A stretch of DNA of 64,000 nt from Burkholderia latens. Its GTDB lineage: Bacteria > Pseudomonadota > Gammaproteobacteria > Burkholderiales > Burkholderiaceae. Location: positions 3,038,001 through 3,102,000 of the forward strand of contig NZ_CP013435.1 in the NCBI RefSeq assembly GCF_001718795.1, read 5' to 3'. The notes beneath the pieces are model-generated. The model made no database searches. It saw only the letters and a program-made list of their open reading frames with translations, and was not told the origin of the DNA. Made by a program: the position numbers and the translations under genes. This document shows, piece by piece, positions 11,675 to 23,358 of this stretch (its first letter is position 1; each line of letters starts with the position of its first letter).

Positions 11675-12448
11675 ATGACTACTCCGCTGAAGGTCTTCAT
11701 CACCGGCGCGTCGAGCGGCCTCGGCCTCGCACTGGCCGACGAATACGCGCGCCAGGGCGCCACGCTCGCCCTCGTCGCGCGCCGCACCGATGCGCTCGAT
11801 GCGTTCGCGCGGCGCTTCCCCAAGTTGTCCGTTTCCGTCTATTCCGCCGACGTGCGCGACGCCGATGCGCTCGCCGCCGCAGCCGCGTCGTTCATCGCCG
11901 CGCACGGCTGCCCCGACGTCGTGATCGCAAACGCAGGCATCAGCCAGGGCGCCGTCACGGGCCAGGGCGATCTCGCGACGTTCCGCGACGTGATGGACAT
12001 CAACTACTACGGCATGGTCGCGACGTTCGAGCCGTTCGTGGGGCCGATGACGGCCGCGCGCCACGGCACGCTGGTCGGCGTCGCGAGCGTCGCCGGCGTG
12101 CGCGGGCTGCCCGGCTCCGGCGCGTACAGCGCGTCGAAGTCGGCGGCGATCAAGTATCTGGAGGCGCTGCGCGTCGAGCTGCGCCCGGCCGGTGTCGGCG
12201 TGGTCACGATCGCCCCCGGCTATATCCGCACGCCGATGACCGCGCACAACCCGTACCGGATGCCGTTCCTGATGGACGCCGACCGCTTCGCGGCCCGCGC
12301 CGCACGTGCGATCGCGCGGCAGCACGCGTTTCGCGTGATTCCATGGCAGATGGGCGTCGTCGCGAAGATACTGCACGTGCTGCCGCGCTGGCTTTACGAT
12401 CGCCTGTTCGAGAAAGCGCCGCGCAAGCCCAAGGCCGGCGCACACTAA
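11675..12448 (+). CDS. SDR family oxidoreductase
   Basis: A 257-residue classical short-chain dehydrogenase/reductase. The NAD(P) motif TGASSGLGLA is at the N-terminus and the catalytic Tyr-x3-Lys is Y151/K155 in AYSASKSAA. The conserved NAG motif (NAGIS) is present. The substrate is not predictable from sequence. The C-terminal half resembles membrane-associated SDRs that act on lipids or retinol-like substrates, with a hydrophobic, basic tail. It starts 19 bases after the dsbA stop, so the two are likely co-transcribed. Confidence 0.85.
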   Translation: MTTPLKVFITGASSGLGLALADEYARQGATLALVARRTDALDAFARRFPKLSVSVYSADVRDADALAAAAASFIAAHGCPDVVIANAGISQGAVTGQGDLATFRDVMDINYYGMVATFEPFVGPMTAARHGTLVGVASVAGVRGLPGSGAYSASKSAAIKYLEALRVELRPAGVGVVTIAPGYIRTPMTAHNPYRMPFLMDADRFAARAARAIARQHAFRVIPWQMGVVAKILHVLPRWLYDRLFEKAPRKPKAGAH

Positions 12449-12740
12449 GTGCAGCGTGGAGCCGGCGCATGTATTGCGCCGGGTCGCCGGCTATCCGGCT
12501 TTGTCCCGCCCCCGCGCCGTCGTCGCGCGCGACGCCCGCGCCGCCTTCCCCGCCGCCACAACACGCATTCCGTCGCGAACGCAGCCGTTTTTCGCCTAAT
12601 TCGCCGCGTTCCGACGCCTTTTCCCACGCCGCACGCGCTTTGACGGTATGCTATCCGGCAACCGCGCCGGTCCGTCCTCCGCCGGGCCGCGCCCGCATTC
12701 CGGCAACCGGCAAAAAATCAGAAATCACATGGGAGAACCT
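12449..12740. other. Intergenic region upstream of the ABC binding-protein gene
   Basis: About 290 bases without a convincing gene. An A/T-richer patch near 12575-12660 probably carries the promoter of the downstream periplasmic binding-protein gene. No repeat or RNA structure was recognised. Confidence 0.4.
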
Positions 12741-14336
12741 ATGCAGGTCAAGCTGTTCGCCGCGGCCGCGCTCGCCGCCGCTCTCGCCGCCCCGGGCCTC
12801 GCCGTCGCCAAGCCGCTCACCGTGTGCACGGAATCGAGCCCGGACGGCTTCGACGTCGTCCAGTACAACTCGCTCGTCACGACCAATGCATCGGCCGACG
12901 TGATCTTCAACACGCTCGTGTCGTACGACGAAGCCGCGAAGAAGGTCGTACCCGCGCTCGCCGACAAGTGGGAAGCAAGCGCCGACGGCCTCACGTACAC
13001 GTTCCACCTGCGTCCGAACGTCGCGTTCCAGACGACCGACTACTTCAAGCCGAGCCGGCCGCTGAACGCGGACGACGTCGTGTTTACGTTCTCGCGGATG
13101 CTCGACGACGCGAACCCGTGGCACAAGGTCGCCGGCGCGAGCGGCTTTCCGCACGCGCAATCCATGGGCCTCGTGAAGCTCGTGAAGGCGGTCGCCAAAG
13201 TCGACGACAACACGGTGAAGTTCACGCTGAACGAGCCGAACGCGACGTTCGTGCCGATCCTGACGATGGGCTTCGCGTCGATCTACTCGGCCGAATACGC
13301 GGACCAGCTGCTGAAGGCCGGCAAGCAGGCCGACCTGAATGCGAAGCCGATCGGCACCGGCCCGTTCGTGCTGAAGAGCTACACGAAGGACGCGCTGATC
13401 CGCTACGACGTGAACCCGTCGTACTGGGGCGCGAAACCGAAAGTCGACCGGCTGATCTACGCGATCACGCCCGACCCGTCGGTGCGCATGCAGAAGGTGA
13501 AGGCCGGCGAATGCCAGATCGCGCTGTCGCCGAAGCCGCAGGACGTGCTCGCCGCGAAGGGCGAAAGCGCGCTGAAGGTCGTGCAGACGCCGGCGTTCAT
13601 GACCGCGTTCGTCGCGCTGAACACGCAGAAGAAGCCGCTCGACAACGACAAGGTGCGCGAGGCGCTGAACCTCGCGTTCGATCGCTCGACCTACCTGAAG
13701 GTGGTGTTCGACAACACGGCCACACCCGCGAACAACCCGTATCCGCCCAACACGTGGAGCTACGCGAAGGACATCGCGCCGTACGCGTACGATCCGGCGA
13801 AGGCGAAGCAGTTGCTCGCGCAGGCCGGCTTCCCGAACGGCTTCTCGACGACGATCTGGACGCGCCCGACCGGCAGCGTGCTGAACCCGAATCCGAAGGC
13901 GGGCGCCGAACTCCTGCAGGCCGACCTCGCGAAGATCGGCGTGAAGGCCGAAGTGAAGGTGATCGAATGGGGCGAGCTGATCAAGCAGGCGAAGCTCGGC
14001 CAGCATGACATGCTGTTCATGGGCTGGGCCGGCGACAACGGCGATCCGGACAACTATCTGTCGCCGTTGTTCAGTTGCAACGCCGTCAAGTCGGGCATCA
14101 ACTTCGCGCGCTTCTGCGACGCGCAGCTCGACAAGCTGATCGCGGACGGCAAGTCGACGGCCGATCAGGCCAAGCGTGCGAAGCTGTACGAATCGGCGCA
14201 GAAGATCATCCACGACCAGGCGCTGTGGATTCCGCTCGGCTATCCGACCGCCGCCGCGCTCACGCGCCCGAACGTGAGCGGCTATCGCGTGAGCCCGTTC
14301 GGACGGCAGAACTTCGCGGCGGTGTCCGTGCAATAA
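12741..14336 (+). CDS. Peptide-type ABC transporter substrate-binding protein (DppA-like)
   Basis: A 531-residue periplasmic solute-binding protein of the SBP family 5. It has a signal peptide at about 1-23 (QVKLFAAAALAAALAAPGLA) and then the typical start KPLTVCTESSPDGFDVVQY. Family 5 proteins bind dipeptides, oligopeptides, heme or nickel; similarity is strongest to the dipeptide type (DppA). No permease or ATPase genes adjoin, so it is an orphan binding protein here or feeds a transporter elsewhere. The start could be ATG 12741, with GGGAGA 5 bases upstream, or the in-frame ATG 12729; I prefer 12741 for the compact signal peptide. Confidence 0.88.
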   Translation: MQVKLFAAAALAAALAAPGLAVAKPLTVCTESSPDGFDVVQYNSLVTTNASADVIFNTLVSYDEAAKKVVPALADKWEASADGLTYTFHLRPNVAFQTTDYFKPSRPLNADDVVFTFSRMLDDANPWHKVAGASGFPHAQSMGLVKLVKAVAKVDDNTVKFTLNEPNATFVPILTMGFASIYSAEYADQLLKAGKQADLNAKPIGTGPFVLKSYTKDALIRYDVNPSYWGAKPKVDRLIYAITPDPSVRMQKVKAGECQIALSPKPQDVLAAKGESALKVVQTPAFMTAFVALNTQKKPLDNDKVREALNLAFDRSTYLKVVFDNTATPANNPYPPNTWSYAKDIAPYAYDPAKAKQLLAQAGFPNGFSTTIWTRPTGSVLNPNPKAGAELLQADLAKIGVKAEVKVIEWGELIKQAKLGQHDMLFMGWAGDNGDPDNYLSPLFSCNAVKSGINFARFCDAQLDKLIADGKSTADQAKRAKLYESAQKIIHDQALWIPLGYPTAAALTRPNVSGYRVSPFGRQNFAAVSVQ

Positions 14337-14526
14337 CCGCGCGTGGGGCGCAAGCGACGGCGCACGTGCCGCTCGCTTGCGCGCCTCGCGCCGCGCTTGC
14401 TACACTGCGCGCTCATTCCTCATACCGGACGCCAGCCAAAGTGAACAACTAAGCCTTCCCAAAAATGTTTTCGCCGCCGTGCCACGCACGCCGCGCGAAG
14501 GGTTTCACACATTTTCGGAGGTGCTT

Positions 14527-16170
<1,644 letters not shown>

Positions 16171-16186
16171 CGGTGACGATGCGCGC

Positions 16187-17266
16187 TCAGCTCGCGGCGC
16201 GGAAGCGAAGCACGCCGTCGTCGCCTTGCTCGCGCACGAGTTCGCCCGCGAGCCACAGCAGGTTCAGATGCGCGAGCGCCTCGCCGAGCGCGAACGTCAT
16301 CTGATGGATGTCGAGTTCGCGGCGGCGGAACATGATCGGCACGATGTCGGCCGCGCTGGCCGGCTGCTCCGCGCACGCAACGCGCACTTCGTCGAGCCGC
16401 GCGTCGTGGTGCGCGCGCAGTTGCGCGATGCGCGTGCGCACGCCGCGGAACGGCTTGCCGTGCGACGGCAGCACGAGCGTGTCGGGCGCCATCGTCTCGT
16501 AGCGGCCCAGCGATTCGAGGTACAGCGCGAGCGGGTTCGCTTCCGGTTCGAGATCGAACACCGACACGTTGGTCGAGATCCGCGGCAACACCATGTCGCC
16601 GGAGATCAGCACGCCATCCGCATCGCTGTGGAGTGCGCAATGTTCGGGCGAATGGCCGTAGCCGGTCACGACGCGCCACGTGCGCGCGCCGATCGTCACC
16701 GCGTCGCCGTCGCGCAGGCGGCGATAGCGCGGCGGCACGGCCGGCACGAGATCGGAGTAGTAGCTGCGGCGGTTGCGCAGCTTGTCGAGCGCGACCGGGT
16801 CGGTCAGCCCGTGCCGCGCGAAGTGATCGGCCGCGGCCGCGCCGCCTGCATTGGAGCCATTGCCCGCGGCCATCAGGCAGCCGAACAGGTATTCGCCGAG
16901 CGTCATCCACAGCCGCACCTTCCAGCGGCCCTTGTCGCCGCCTTCGCAGATCCAGTTCGCGAGGCCGAAGTGATCGGGATGGCAGTGCGTGACCAGCACG
17001 CGCAGCACCGGCAGCCCGTCGAGATGCGTATCGAAAATATGTTCCCAGTGCGTACGGATCGCGTCCGACGAAATCCCGCAGTCGACGATCGTCCAGCCGG
17101 CCTGTCCGTCGATCTCGTCACGCAGCAGCCACAGGTTGATGTGGTCGAGCGAAAACGGCAGCGGCATGCGCAGCCAGCGCACGCCGGGCGCGACCTCGAA
17201 CGTGTCGCCCGCGGCGGGCAGCGTGTCGGCGAAGGGGTAGTCGAGTTGGTGTTCCAGTGCGTTCAT
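16187..17266 (-). CDS. MBL-fold metallo-hydrolase
   Basis: A 359-residue metallo-beta-lactamase-fold hydrolase. The metal motif HxHxDH is present as HCHPDHFGLANW, and further ligands appear in GYGHSPEHCALH and SGDMVLP. A C-terminal helical extension contains a winged-helix-like segment (DIHQMTFALGEALAHLNLL), as in LACTB2-type or other MBL-fold thioesterase- and nuclease-like proteins. The substrate is unknown. It is convergent with the ABC-F gene (16 bases between stops) and divergent from aceK. Confidence 0.82.
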   Translation of the reverse strand: MNALEHQLDYPFADTLPAAGDTFEVAPGVRWLRMPLPFSLDHINLWLLRDEIDGQAGWTIVDCGISSDAIRTHWEHIFDTHLDGLPVLRVLVTHCHPDHFGLANWICEGGDKGRWKVRLWMTLGEYLFGCLMAAGNGSNAGGAAAADHFARHGLTDPVALDKLRNRRSYYSDLVPAVPPRYRRLRDGDAVTIGARTWRVVTGYGHSPEHCALHSDADGVLISGDMVLPRISTNVSVFDLEPEANPLALYLESLGRYETMAPDTLVLPSHGKPFRGVRTRIAQLRAHHDARLDEVRVACAEQPASAADIVPIMFRRRELDIHQMTFALGEALAHLNLLWLAGELVREQGDDGVLRFRAAS

Positions 17267-17593
17267 CGGTGGGGTGTCTCGTCGTTATCTGGCCGGATGC
17301 GGCTGCGCATGCGGAGGAGGCGCGCACGCGCGGCGCCGCGGCGGGCAACGCGCCGATTCTATCGCCGTCGCGCGAAACGCGCGTCCGACCACCGCCGGCC
17401 GCTGCCAAAAAAGTTCGTGCCAGAATGGGTTCCGTACCCGCATCTTTACGCGAAGATGCACCGAACGCCCCGTAACGGCGAATAAGCTGCCGATTGTCGG
17501 CGCTTGGCGCCGGACCCCGAAAGTCATTGAAACGCCGACTTGGGCGCTAAAATGGCGAGTGCTTACAGTCCCTCTCGAACGAGCCTGCACGCA
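17267..17593. other. Divergent promoter region between MBL hydrolase and aceK
   Basis: About 330 bases between divergent genes, presumably with promoters for both. The stretch at roughly 17400-17580 is less G/C-rich. No operator or RNA gene could be assigned. Confidence 0.4.
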
Positions 17594-19414
17594 ATGAATC
17601 ATTTCCCCAAATTGCTGTCGTCGCAGATCGGTTTCGACGTCGCGCAGACGATGCTCGAGTACTTCGACCGCCACTACCGGATCTTCCGGGAAGCGGCCGT
17701 CGAAGGGAAGACGCTATACGAGCGCGCCGACTGGCACGGGCTGCAGCGGCTGGCGCGCGAGCGCATCACGTCGTACGACGATCGCGTAAAGGAGTGCGTG
17801 GAGGTACTGCAGGACGAATACGACGCGGAGGACATCGACGACGAAGTGTGGCAGCAGATCAAGCTCCACTACATCGGCCTGCTCACGTCGCACCGCCAGC
17901 CCGAGTGCGCGGAAACGTTCTTCAATTCGGTGTGCTGCACGATCCTGCACCGCTCGTATTTCAACAACGATTTCATTTTCGTGCGGCCGGCGATCTCGAC
18001 CGAATACCTGGAGAACGACGAGCCGGCCGCGAAGCCGACCTATCGCGCGTACTACCCGGCCACCGACGGGCTCGCGGCCACGCTCGAGCGCATCGTCACG
18101 AACTTCCAGCTCGAACTGCCGTTCGAGGATCTCGCGCGCGACACCGGCTGCGTAATGCAGGCGATCGCCGACGAATTCGGCCAGTTCGACGAAGCGCAGA
18201 ATTTCCAGATCCACGTGCTGTCGTCGCTGTTCTTCCGCAACAAGAGCGCGTACATCGTAGGCCGCATCATCAACGGCGATCGCGTGCTGCCGTTCGCGGT
18301 GCCGATCCGGCACGTGCGCCCGGGCCTCCTCGCGCTGGACACCGTGCTGCTGCGCCGCGAACAGCTGCAGATCATCTTCAGCTTCTCGCATTCGTATTTC
18401 CTCGTCGACATGGGCGTGCCGTCCGCGTACGTGGATTTCCTCTGCACGATCATGCCGGGCAAGCCGAAGGCCGAGATCTATACGTCGGTCGGCCTGCAGA
18501 AGCAGGGCAAGAACCTGTTCTACCGCGACCTGCTGCACCATCTGTCGCATTCGAGCGACCGCTTCATCGTCGCGCCCGGGATCAAGGGCCTCGTGATGCT
18601 CGTGTTCACGCTGCCGTCGTTCCCGTACGTGTTCAAGATCATCAAGGATCACTTCCCGCCGCCGAAGGAAACGACGCGCGCGCAGATCATGGAGAAGTAC
18701 CAGCTCGTGAAGCGCCACGACCGGCTCGGCCGGATGGCCGACACGCTCGAGTATTCGAGCGTCGCGCTGCCGATCTCGCGGCTCGACCACGCGCTGGTGC
18801 GCGAACTGGAAAAGGAAGTGCCGTCGCTGCTCGAATACGAGGACGACAATCTCGTGATCAAGCACCTGTACATCGAGCGCCGGATGACGCCGCTGAACCT
18901 GTACCTGCAGAACGGCACCGACGCCGAGGTCGAGCACGGCGTGAAGGAGTACGGCAACGCGGTGAAGGAATTGATGAAGGCCAACATCTTCCCCGGCGAC
19001 ATGCTGTACAAGAACTTCGGCGTCACGCGCCACGGCCGCGTGGTGTTCTACGACTACGACGAGATCGAGTATCTGACCGACTGCAACGTGCGGCGCGTGC
19101 CGCCGCCGCGCAACGAGGAAGACGAACTGTCGGGCGAACCGTGGTATACCGTCGGCCCGCACGACATCTTTCCCGAAACCTACGGCCCGTTCCTGCTCGG
19201 CGATCCGCGCGTGCGCGCGGTCTTCATGAAGCATCACGCGGATTTTTTCGAACCCGCGCTGTGGCAAGCCAGCAAGGACAAGCTGCTGCAGGGCGAGTTG
19301 CCCGATTTTTACCCTTACGACGTGTCGCTGCGCTTTCGCGAGCGCTACCCGGCGCGCTTCGACGAGACGGCAGACGCCGGCGACGGCGACACCGCCGCGC
19401 AGCGTGCCGCGTGA
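17594..19414 (+). CDS. aceK: Isocitrate dehydrogenase kinase/phosphatase
   Basis: A 606-residue bifunctional enzyme that phosphorylates and dephosphorylates isocitrate dehydrogenase, directing flux between the TCA cycle and the glyoxylate shunt. The start [21 protein letters not shown] and the regulatory N-terminal half match AceK. The atypical ATP loop appears as [14 protein letters not shown] around residue 325, followed by the kinase/phosphatase core ([28 protein letters not shown]). ATG 17594 gives the usual N-terminus. Unlike E. coli it is not beside aceBA; the neighbours are an MBL hydrolase and a carbonic anhydrase. Confidence 0.96.
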   Translation: MNHFPKLLSSQIGFDVAQTMLEYFDRHYRIFREAAVEGKTLYERADWHGLQRLARERITSYDDRVKECVEVLQDEYDAEDIDDEVWQQIKLHYIGLLTSHRQPECAETFFNSVCCTILHRSYFNNDFIFVRPAISTEYLENDEPAAKPTYRAYYPATDGLAATLERIVTNFQLELPFEDLARDTGCVMQAIADEFGQFDEAQNFQIHVLSSLFFRNKSAYIVGRIINGDRVLPFAVPIRHVRPGLLALDTVLLRREQLQIIFSFSHSYFLVDMGVPSAYVDFLCTIMPGKPKAEIYTSVGLQKQGKNLFYRDLLHHLSHSSDRFIVAPGIKGLVMLVFTLPSFPYVFKIIKDHFPPPKETTRAQIMEKYQLVKRHDRLGRMADTLEYSSVALPISRLDHALVRELEKEVPSLLEYEDDNLVIKHLYIERRMTPLNLYLQNGTDAEVEHGVKEYGNAVKELMKANIFPGDMLYKNFGVTRHGRVVFYDYDEIEYLTDCNVRRVPPPRNEEDELSGEPWYTVGPHDIFPETYGPFLLGDPRVRAVFMKHHADFFEPALWQASKDKLLQGELPDFYPYDVSLRFRERYPARFDETADAGDGDTAAQRAA

Positions 19415-19480
19415 TCCACGGCCGATACGACCCGATCCAAACCCTTAGCGCCGCGCTTTGCGCCAACGGAATCCACACCG

Positions 19481-20248
19481 ATGAACACGCCAGACAATCC
19501 GCTTTCACATCTGTTCGACAACAACGACGCGTGGGTCAAGCGCCAGCTCGCCGACGATCCCGAATTCTTCGCGCGTCTTGCCGACCAGCAGGCGCCGGAA
19601 TATCTGTGGATCGGCTGCTCGGATTCGCGCGTGCCCGCGAACCAGATCATCGGCCTGCCGCCGGGCGAAGTGTTCGTCCATCGCAACATCGCGAACGTCG
19701 TCGTGCACAGCGACCTGAATTGCCTGTCGGTGATCCAGTTCGCAGTCGACATCCTGCGCGTCAAGCACATCATGGTCGTCGGCCATTACGGCTGCTCCGG
19801 CGTGAATGCGGCGCTGCACAACCGCCGCGTCGGCCTCGCAGACAACTGGCTGCATCACGTGCAGGACGTGCGCGAACGCCATGCGGCGCTGCTCGACGAA
19901 TGGCCGGTCGGCGAGGCGCGCTATCGGCGCCTGATCGAGCTGAACGCGATCGAGCAGGTCGTCAACGTGTGCCGCACGACGATCGTCAACGATGCATGGG
20001 CGCGCGGCCAGTCGCTGACCGTGCACGGGCTCGTGTACGGCGTGCACGACGGCCGGATGCGCAACCTGGGGATGTCCGTATCGAACTTCGACGCGCTCGA
20101 TGCAACCCACAAGCGCTGCGTCGCGGCGCTCACCGCGCGCGGCCAGCATGCGCCGGACAACGACATGGTCGCGGCCGACGCCGCGCGGCTCGAAGGCGTC
20201 GCGCAGGCGGTTGCCGAGACGCTGAAGCCGTGCAGCGACGCGCAGTAA
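19481..20248 (+). CDS. can: Beta-class carbonic anhydrase
   Basis: A 255-residue zinc enzyme interconverting CO2 and bicarbonate. The ligands of the beta class are all seen: C46 and D48 with R50 in GCSDSRVPANQI, and H102 and C105 in HYGCSGV. Length is a little above E. coli Can (220 residues), with an extended Ala-rich C-terminus. It starts 66 bases after aceK and on the same strand, so co-transcription is possible. Bicarbonate supply to carboxylases would fit with the anaplerotic role of its neighbour, but that link is inference. Confidence 0.95.
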   Translation: MNTPDNPLSHLFDNNDAWVKRQLADDPEFFARLADQQAPEYLWIGCSDSRVPANQIIGLPPGEVFVHRNIANVVVHSDLNCLSVIQFAVDILRVKHIMVVGHYGCSGVNAALHNRRVGLADNWLHHVQDVRERHAALLDEWPVGEARYRRLIELNAIEQVVNVCRTTIVNDAWARGQSLTVHGLVYGVHDGRMRNLGMSVSNFDALDATHKRCVAALTARGQHAPDNDMVAADAARLEGVAQAVAETLKPCSDAQ

Positions 20249-20316
20249 CGGGCGCCATTGGCGGCGCGGGGACGCACGGCGAGCACGATGCGCGCTCGCG
20301 AGTCGGCGGGCCGCAC

Positions 20317-20352
20317 CTGCCGCCGTGCCTACCGCCGTGCCTGCCGCCGTGC
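20317..20352. repeat. 12-bp tandem repeat, three copies
   Basis: Three head-to-tail copies of CTGCCGCCGTGC (the middle copy has A for G at position 3) lie in the spacer after the carbonic anhydrase gene. It is a short G/C-rich repeat with no evident function, possibly a slippage product. Confidence 0.7.
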
Positions 20353-20469
20353 CGCATCCGTCACGTCACGCGGCTGCATACGCACCGTAACCGCGCGCGC
20401 GGCGGCCTCGAACCGATTTGACACCGACACACTGCCGCGACGGCGGTGCAACGCAAAGGAGCGGCGAAC

Positions 20470-21147
20470 ATGAAAACCGTACTGATCGTCGGCGCATCGC
20501 GCGGCCTCGGACGCGAATTCGTCCGGCAATACCGGCGCGACGGCTGGAACGTGATCGCGACAGCGCGCGACGATGCGTCGCTCGCGGCGCTGCGCAGCCT
20601 CGGCGCGCAAGCGCATGCGCTCGACATCGCGCAGCCCGAACAGATCGCGGCGCTCGGCTGGAAGCTCGACGGCGAGCGGCTCGACGCGGCCGTGCTGGTG
20701 TCGGGCGTGTACGGGCCGCGCACCGAGGGCGTCGAGACGATTTCCGCGGAGGATTTCGACGCGGTCATGCATACGAACGTGCGCGGACCGATGCAATTGC
20801 TGCCGATCCTGCTGCCGCTCGTCGAGGACGCGCGGGGCGTGCTGGCCGTCGTGTCGAGCCGGATGGGCAGCATCGCGGAGGCAACCGGCACGACCGGCTG
20901 GCTGTACCGCGCGAGCAAGGCTGCGCTGAACGACGTGCTGCGCATCGCATCGCTGCAGACGCGCCACGCCGCATGCATTTCGCTGCATCCCGGCTGGGTG
21001 CGCACCGACATGGGCGGCGCGCAGGCGGCGATCGACCCGGAAACGAGCGTGACCGGCATGCGCCGCGTGATCGCCGAGGCCGCCGCGGACGTGCCGCAGG
21101 CCAACGGCCGCTTCTTCCAGTACGACGGCGTCGAGCTCAGCTGGTAA
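20470..21147 (+). CDS. SDR family oxidoreductase
   Basis: A 225-residue short-chain dehydrogenase related to the CsgA/YciK-like group of atypical short SDRs. It begins MKTVLIVGASRGLGREFV, giving the NAD(P)-binding GxxxGxG motif, and carries the Tyr-x3-Lys pair in YRASKAALND. A strong ribosome binding site, AAAGGA at 20456-20461, fixes the start at ATG 20470 rather than the upstream in-frame start. The substrate is unknown. The YchJ gene follows after 39 bases. Confidence 0.85.
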   Translation: MKTVLIVGASRGLGREFVRQYRRDGWNVIATARDDASLAALRSLGAQAHALDIAQPEQIAALGWKLDGERLDAAVLVSGVYGPRTEGVETISAEDFDAVMHTNVRGPMQLLPILLPLVEDARGVLAVVSSRMGSIAEATGTTGWLYRASKAALNDVLRIASLQTRHAACISLHPGWVRTDMGGAQAAIDPETSVTGMRRVIAEAAADVPQANGRFFQYDGVELSW

Positions 21148-21186
21148 ACCCGCATCAGAACCTGGCGTCGTTAATTCCCGATTCGC

Positions 21187-21624
21187 ATGATTTTGAACCG
21201 ACCTGACGCGTGCCCGTGCGGCGGCGCGTCCCCGAACCCGGCCGGCAAAGCCCAGCCGCCGCGCTACGCGGCCTGTTGCGGACGCTTCATCGACGGTGGC
21301 GCCGCGGCGCCCACCGCGCTCGAGTTGATGCGCTCCAGGTACACCGCTTACGTGCTCGGCGCGACCGACTACCTGCGCGCGACCTGGGATGCGCGCACTT
21401 GCCCGGCCGATCTCGATGCCGACCCGAATGCGCGTGACGCGCCGCGCTGGCTCGGCCTGGCGGTCAAACGGCACGACCAGCTCGACGAACGTCGCGCGGA
21501 AGTCGAGTTCGTGGCGCGCTACAAGGTTGGAGGCCGCGCATACCGGCTCCACGAGACGAGTCGCTTCACTCGCGACGAACACGGTTTCTGGCGCTATGTG
21601 GACGGCGAAGTAAGTGAACGCTGA
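21187..21624 (+). CDS. YchJ family (UPF0225) protein
   Basis: A 145-residue small protein with a cysteine cluster at the N-terminus (DACPCGGAS ... YAACCGRFIDGG), a SEC-C-type zinc-binding motif. It is followed by the YchJ core, an NTF2-like fold, with ELMRSRYTAYVLG and HETSRFTRDEHGFWRYVDG. Function is unknown; SEC-C motifs often bind zinc and partner proteins such as SecB. The start ATG 21187 gives the normal family length. Probably co-transcribed with the SDR upstream. Confidence 0.85.
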   Translation: MILNRPDACPCGGASPNPAGKAQPPRYAACCGRFIDGGAAAPTALELMRSRYTAYVLGATDYLRATWDARTCPADLDADPNARDAPRWLGLAVKRHDQLDERRAEVEFVARYKVGGRAYRLHETSRFTRDEHGFWRYVDGEVSER

Positions 21625-21731
21625 CAAATAGTTGCTGTGTCAGACGCCGGGTAATTCCTGCATTGCACAACCGGAATTTGTCGGGCTACGATGGCCGTCA
21701 GATTGGTCATGTTGCATGGCAGGGCTTACGA

Positions 21732-23006
21732 ATGGCGTTCAGCAAGGTATTGGTGGGATGGATGGCGGCCTGTGCGCTGTCGGCCGCTCAGGCCGGTACG
21801 CTGTCGAACGCGAATGCCGGCGCGGCCGCAGCCGGCGGATCGCTCGCCCATGCCGAGCGCTTCGATTACGGCGACTCGGGCCTCCCGCAGGTCGCCGCGA
21901 ACCTCAATGAGCAGATCGTCAGCATTCCGGCGGATGCGTCGGGCTCCGTCATGCTCGAGGCCACGCTGTTCAAGCCGGACGGCCCCGGCCCGTTCCCGCT
22001 CGTCGTCTTCAATCACGGCAAAAACACCGGCGATCTCCATCAGCAGCCGCGCAGCCGGCCGCTCGCGTTCGCGCGTGAATTCGTGCGCCGCGGCTACGCG
22101 GTGATCGCGCCGAACCGCCAGGGTTTCGCCGGGTCGGGCGGCACGTATCAGCAGGAAGGCTGCAACGTCGGCAAGAACGGCCTCGCGCAGGCCGCCGACG
22201 TCGCGGCGACCGTGCGCTACATGTCGCATCAGCCGTACATCGACGCATCGCGCATCGTCGTCGCGGGCACGTCGCACGGCGGACTCGTTTCGGTCGCGTA
22301 CGGCACCGAAGCAGCGCCCGGCGTACGCGGCATCATCAACTTCTCCGGCGGACTGCGTCAGGATCTCTGCGACGGCTGGCAGCGCAACCTCGTGGACGCG
22401 TTCGACCAGTACGGCGCGCACACGGCCGTACGCTCGCTGTGGCTGTACGGCGACAACGATTCGGTGTGGACGCCCGCGCTCGTCGCGCAGATGCACAACG
22501 CGTACGTGTCGCACGGCACGCAGGCGCAGTTCATCGATTTCGGCCGCTACAAAGATGACGCGCATCGGCTGATCGTCGATCGCGACGGCGTGCCCGTGTG
22601 GTGGCCGGCCGTGCACGCGTTCCTCTCGGATCTGAATCTGCCGACGTCGGTCCGCTATGCGGTTGCCAATCCGCATGAGCCGAATGCGACCGGCTACGCG
22701 TCCATCGACGCGGTCGATGCGGTGCCGTTCCTCGACGAGGCCGGCCGCGAAGGTTATCGGCGCTTCCTGAGCCAGCATCCGAGCCGCGCGTTTGCGGTGT
22801 CGTCGGAAGGTGCGTGGTCGTGGGCCGAAGGCGGCGACGATCCGATGGCGCTCGCGCTCGACAACTGCTCGAAGCAAGGCGCCGGCACCTGCCGGCTGTA
22901 TGCGGTGAACGACCGCGTCGTGTGGAACGGCAACGCGACGCAGACGGCCGACAACGACAATACCCGCAAAAACGACGCCGATACGCGCGCGCTGGCTTCA
23001 CGGTGA
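21732..23006 (+). CDS. Secreted alpha/beta hydrolase (dienelactone-hydrolase-like)
   Basis: A 424-residue exported hydrolase. From ATG 21732 there is a clear signal peptide (AFSKVLVGWMAACALSAAQA); the frame is open 23 codons further but that extension is not signal-like. The catalytic domain has the oxyanion region VVFNHGKNTG, the nucleophile elbow GTSHGG and a probable catalytic His in the segment DDAHRLIVD. The C-terminal 90 residues contain Cys residues, perhaps a disulfide. Similar Burkholderia proteins are annotated as dienelactone hydrolase or hypothetical; the substrate is unknown. A long tandem-repeat region follows its stop. Confidence 0.8.
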   Translation: MAFSKVLVGWMAACALSAAQAGTLSNANAGAAAAGGSLAHAERFDYGDSGLPQVAANLNEQIVSIPADASGSVMLEATLFKPDGPGPFPLVVFNHGKNTGDLHQQPRSRPLAFAREFVRRGYAVIAPNRQGFAGSGGTYQQEGCNVGKNGLAQAADVAATVRYMSHQPYIDASRIVVAGTSHGGLVSVAYGTEAAPGVRGIINFSGGLRQDLCDGWQRNLVDAFDQYGAHTAVRSLWLYGDNDSVWTPALVAQMHNAYVSHGTQAQFIDFGRYKDDAHRLIVDRDGVPVWWPAVHAFLSDLNLPTSVRYAVANPHEPNATGYASIDAVDAVPFLDEAGREGYRRFLSQHPSRAFAVSSEGAWSWAEGGDDPMALALDNCSKQGAGTCRLYAVNDRVVWNGNATQTADNDNTRKNDADTRALASR

Positions 23007-23203
23007 CGCCGCGCGTTGCGCGCGTCGAGTGACGCGCTCCGCATCGGACTTTTCCTTCATTTTCCTGTTTCCTGAGCGCTTTGGCGCGCCGCGACGGCAT
23101 GCGCGGGCCCGGTTCCTACGTGCAGGTCTGCTTACGCCCGTCTCCCGCTTTCGCGGGCCTTGTGTCGCGGCTGAGTCCCGGACTCGTTCGACGTTTGGCG
23201 TGC

Positions 23204-23343
23204 GGCGTTCGGCGTTCGGCGTTCGGCGTTCGGCGTTCGGCGTTCGGCGTTCGGCGTTTGGCGTTTGGCGTTTGGCGTTTGGCGTTTGGCGTTTGGCGTT
23301 TGGCGTTTGGCGTTTGGCGTTTGGCGTTTGGCGTTTGGCGTTT
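23204..23343. repeat. Heptamer tandem array, 20 units in two blocks
   Basis: Seven exact copies of GGCGTTC (23204-23252) run directly into thirteen exact copies of GGCGTTT (23253-23343). The unit switch is a single C-to-T change, after which all units are identical. The array is intergenic between the alpha/beta hydrolase and bioA. Because 7 is not a multiple of 3, every frame stays open across it and yields spurious repetitive ORFs. Such arrays are prone to slippage and are used as VNTR markers in Burkholderia. Confidence 0.95.
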
Positions 23344-23358
23344 GGCCTTGGCGTTCGC

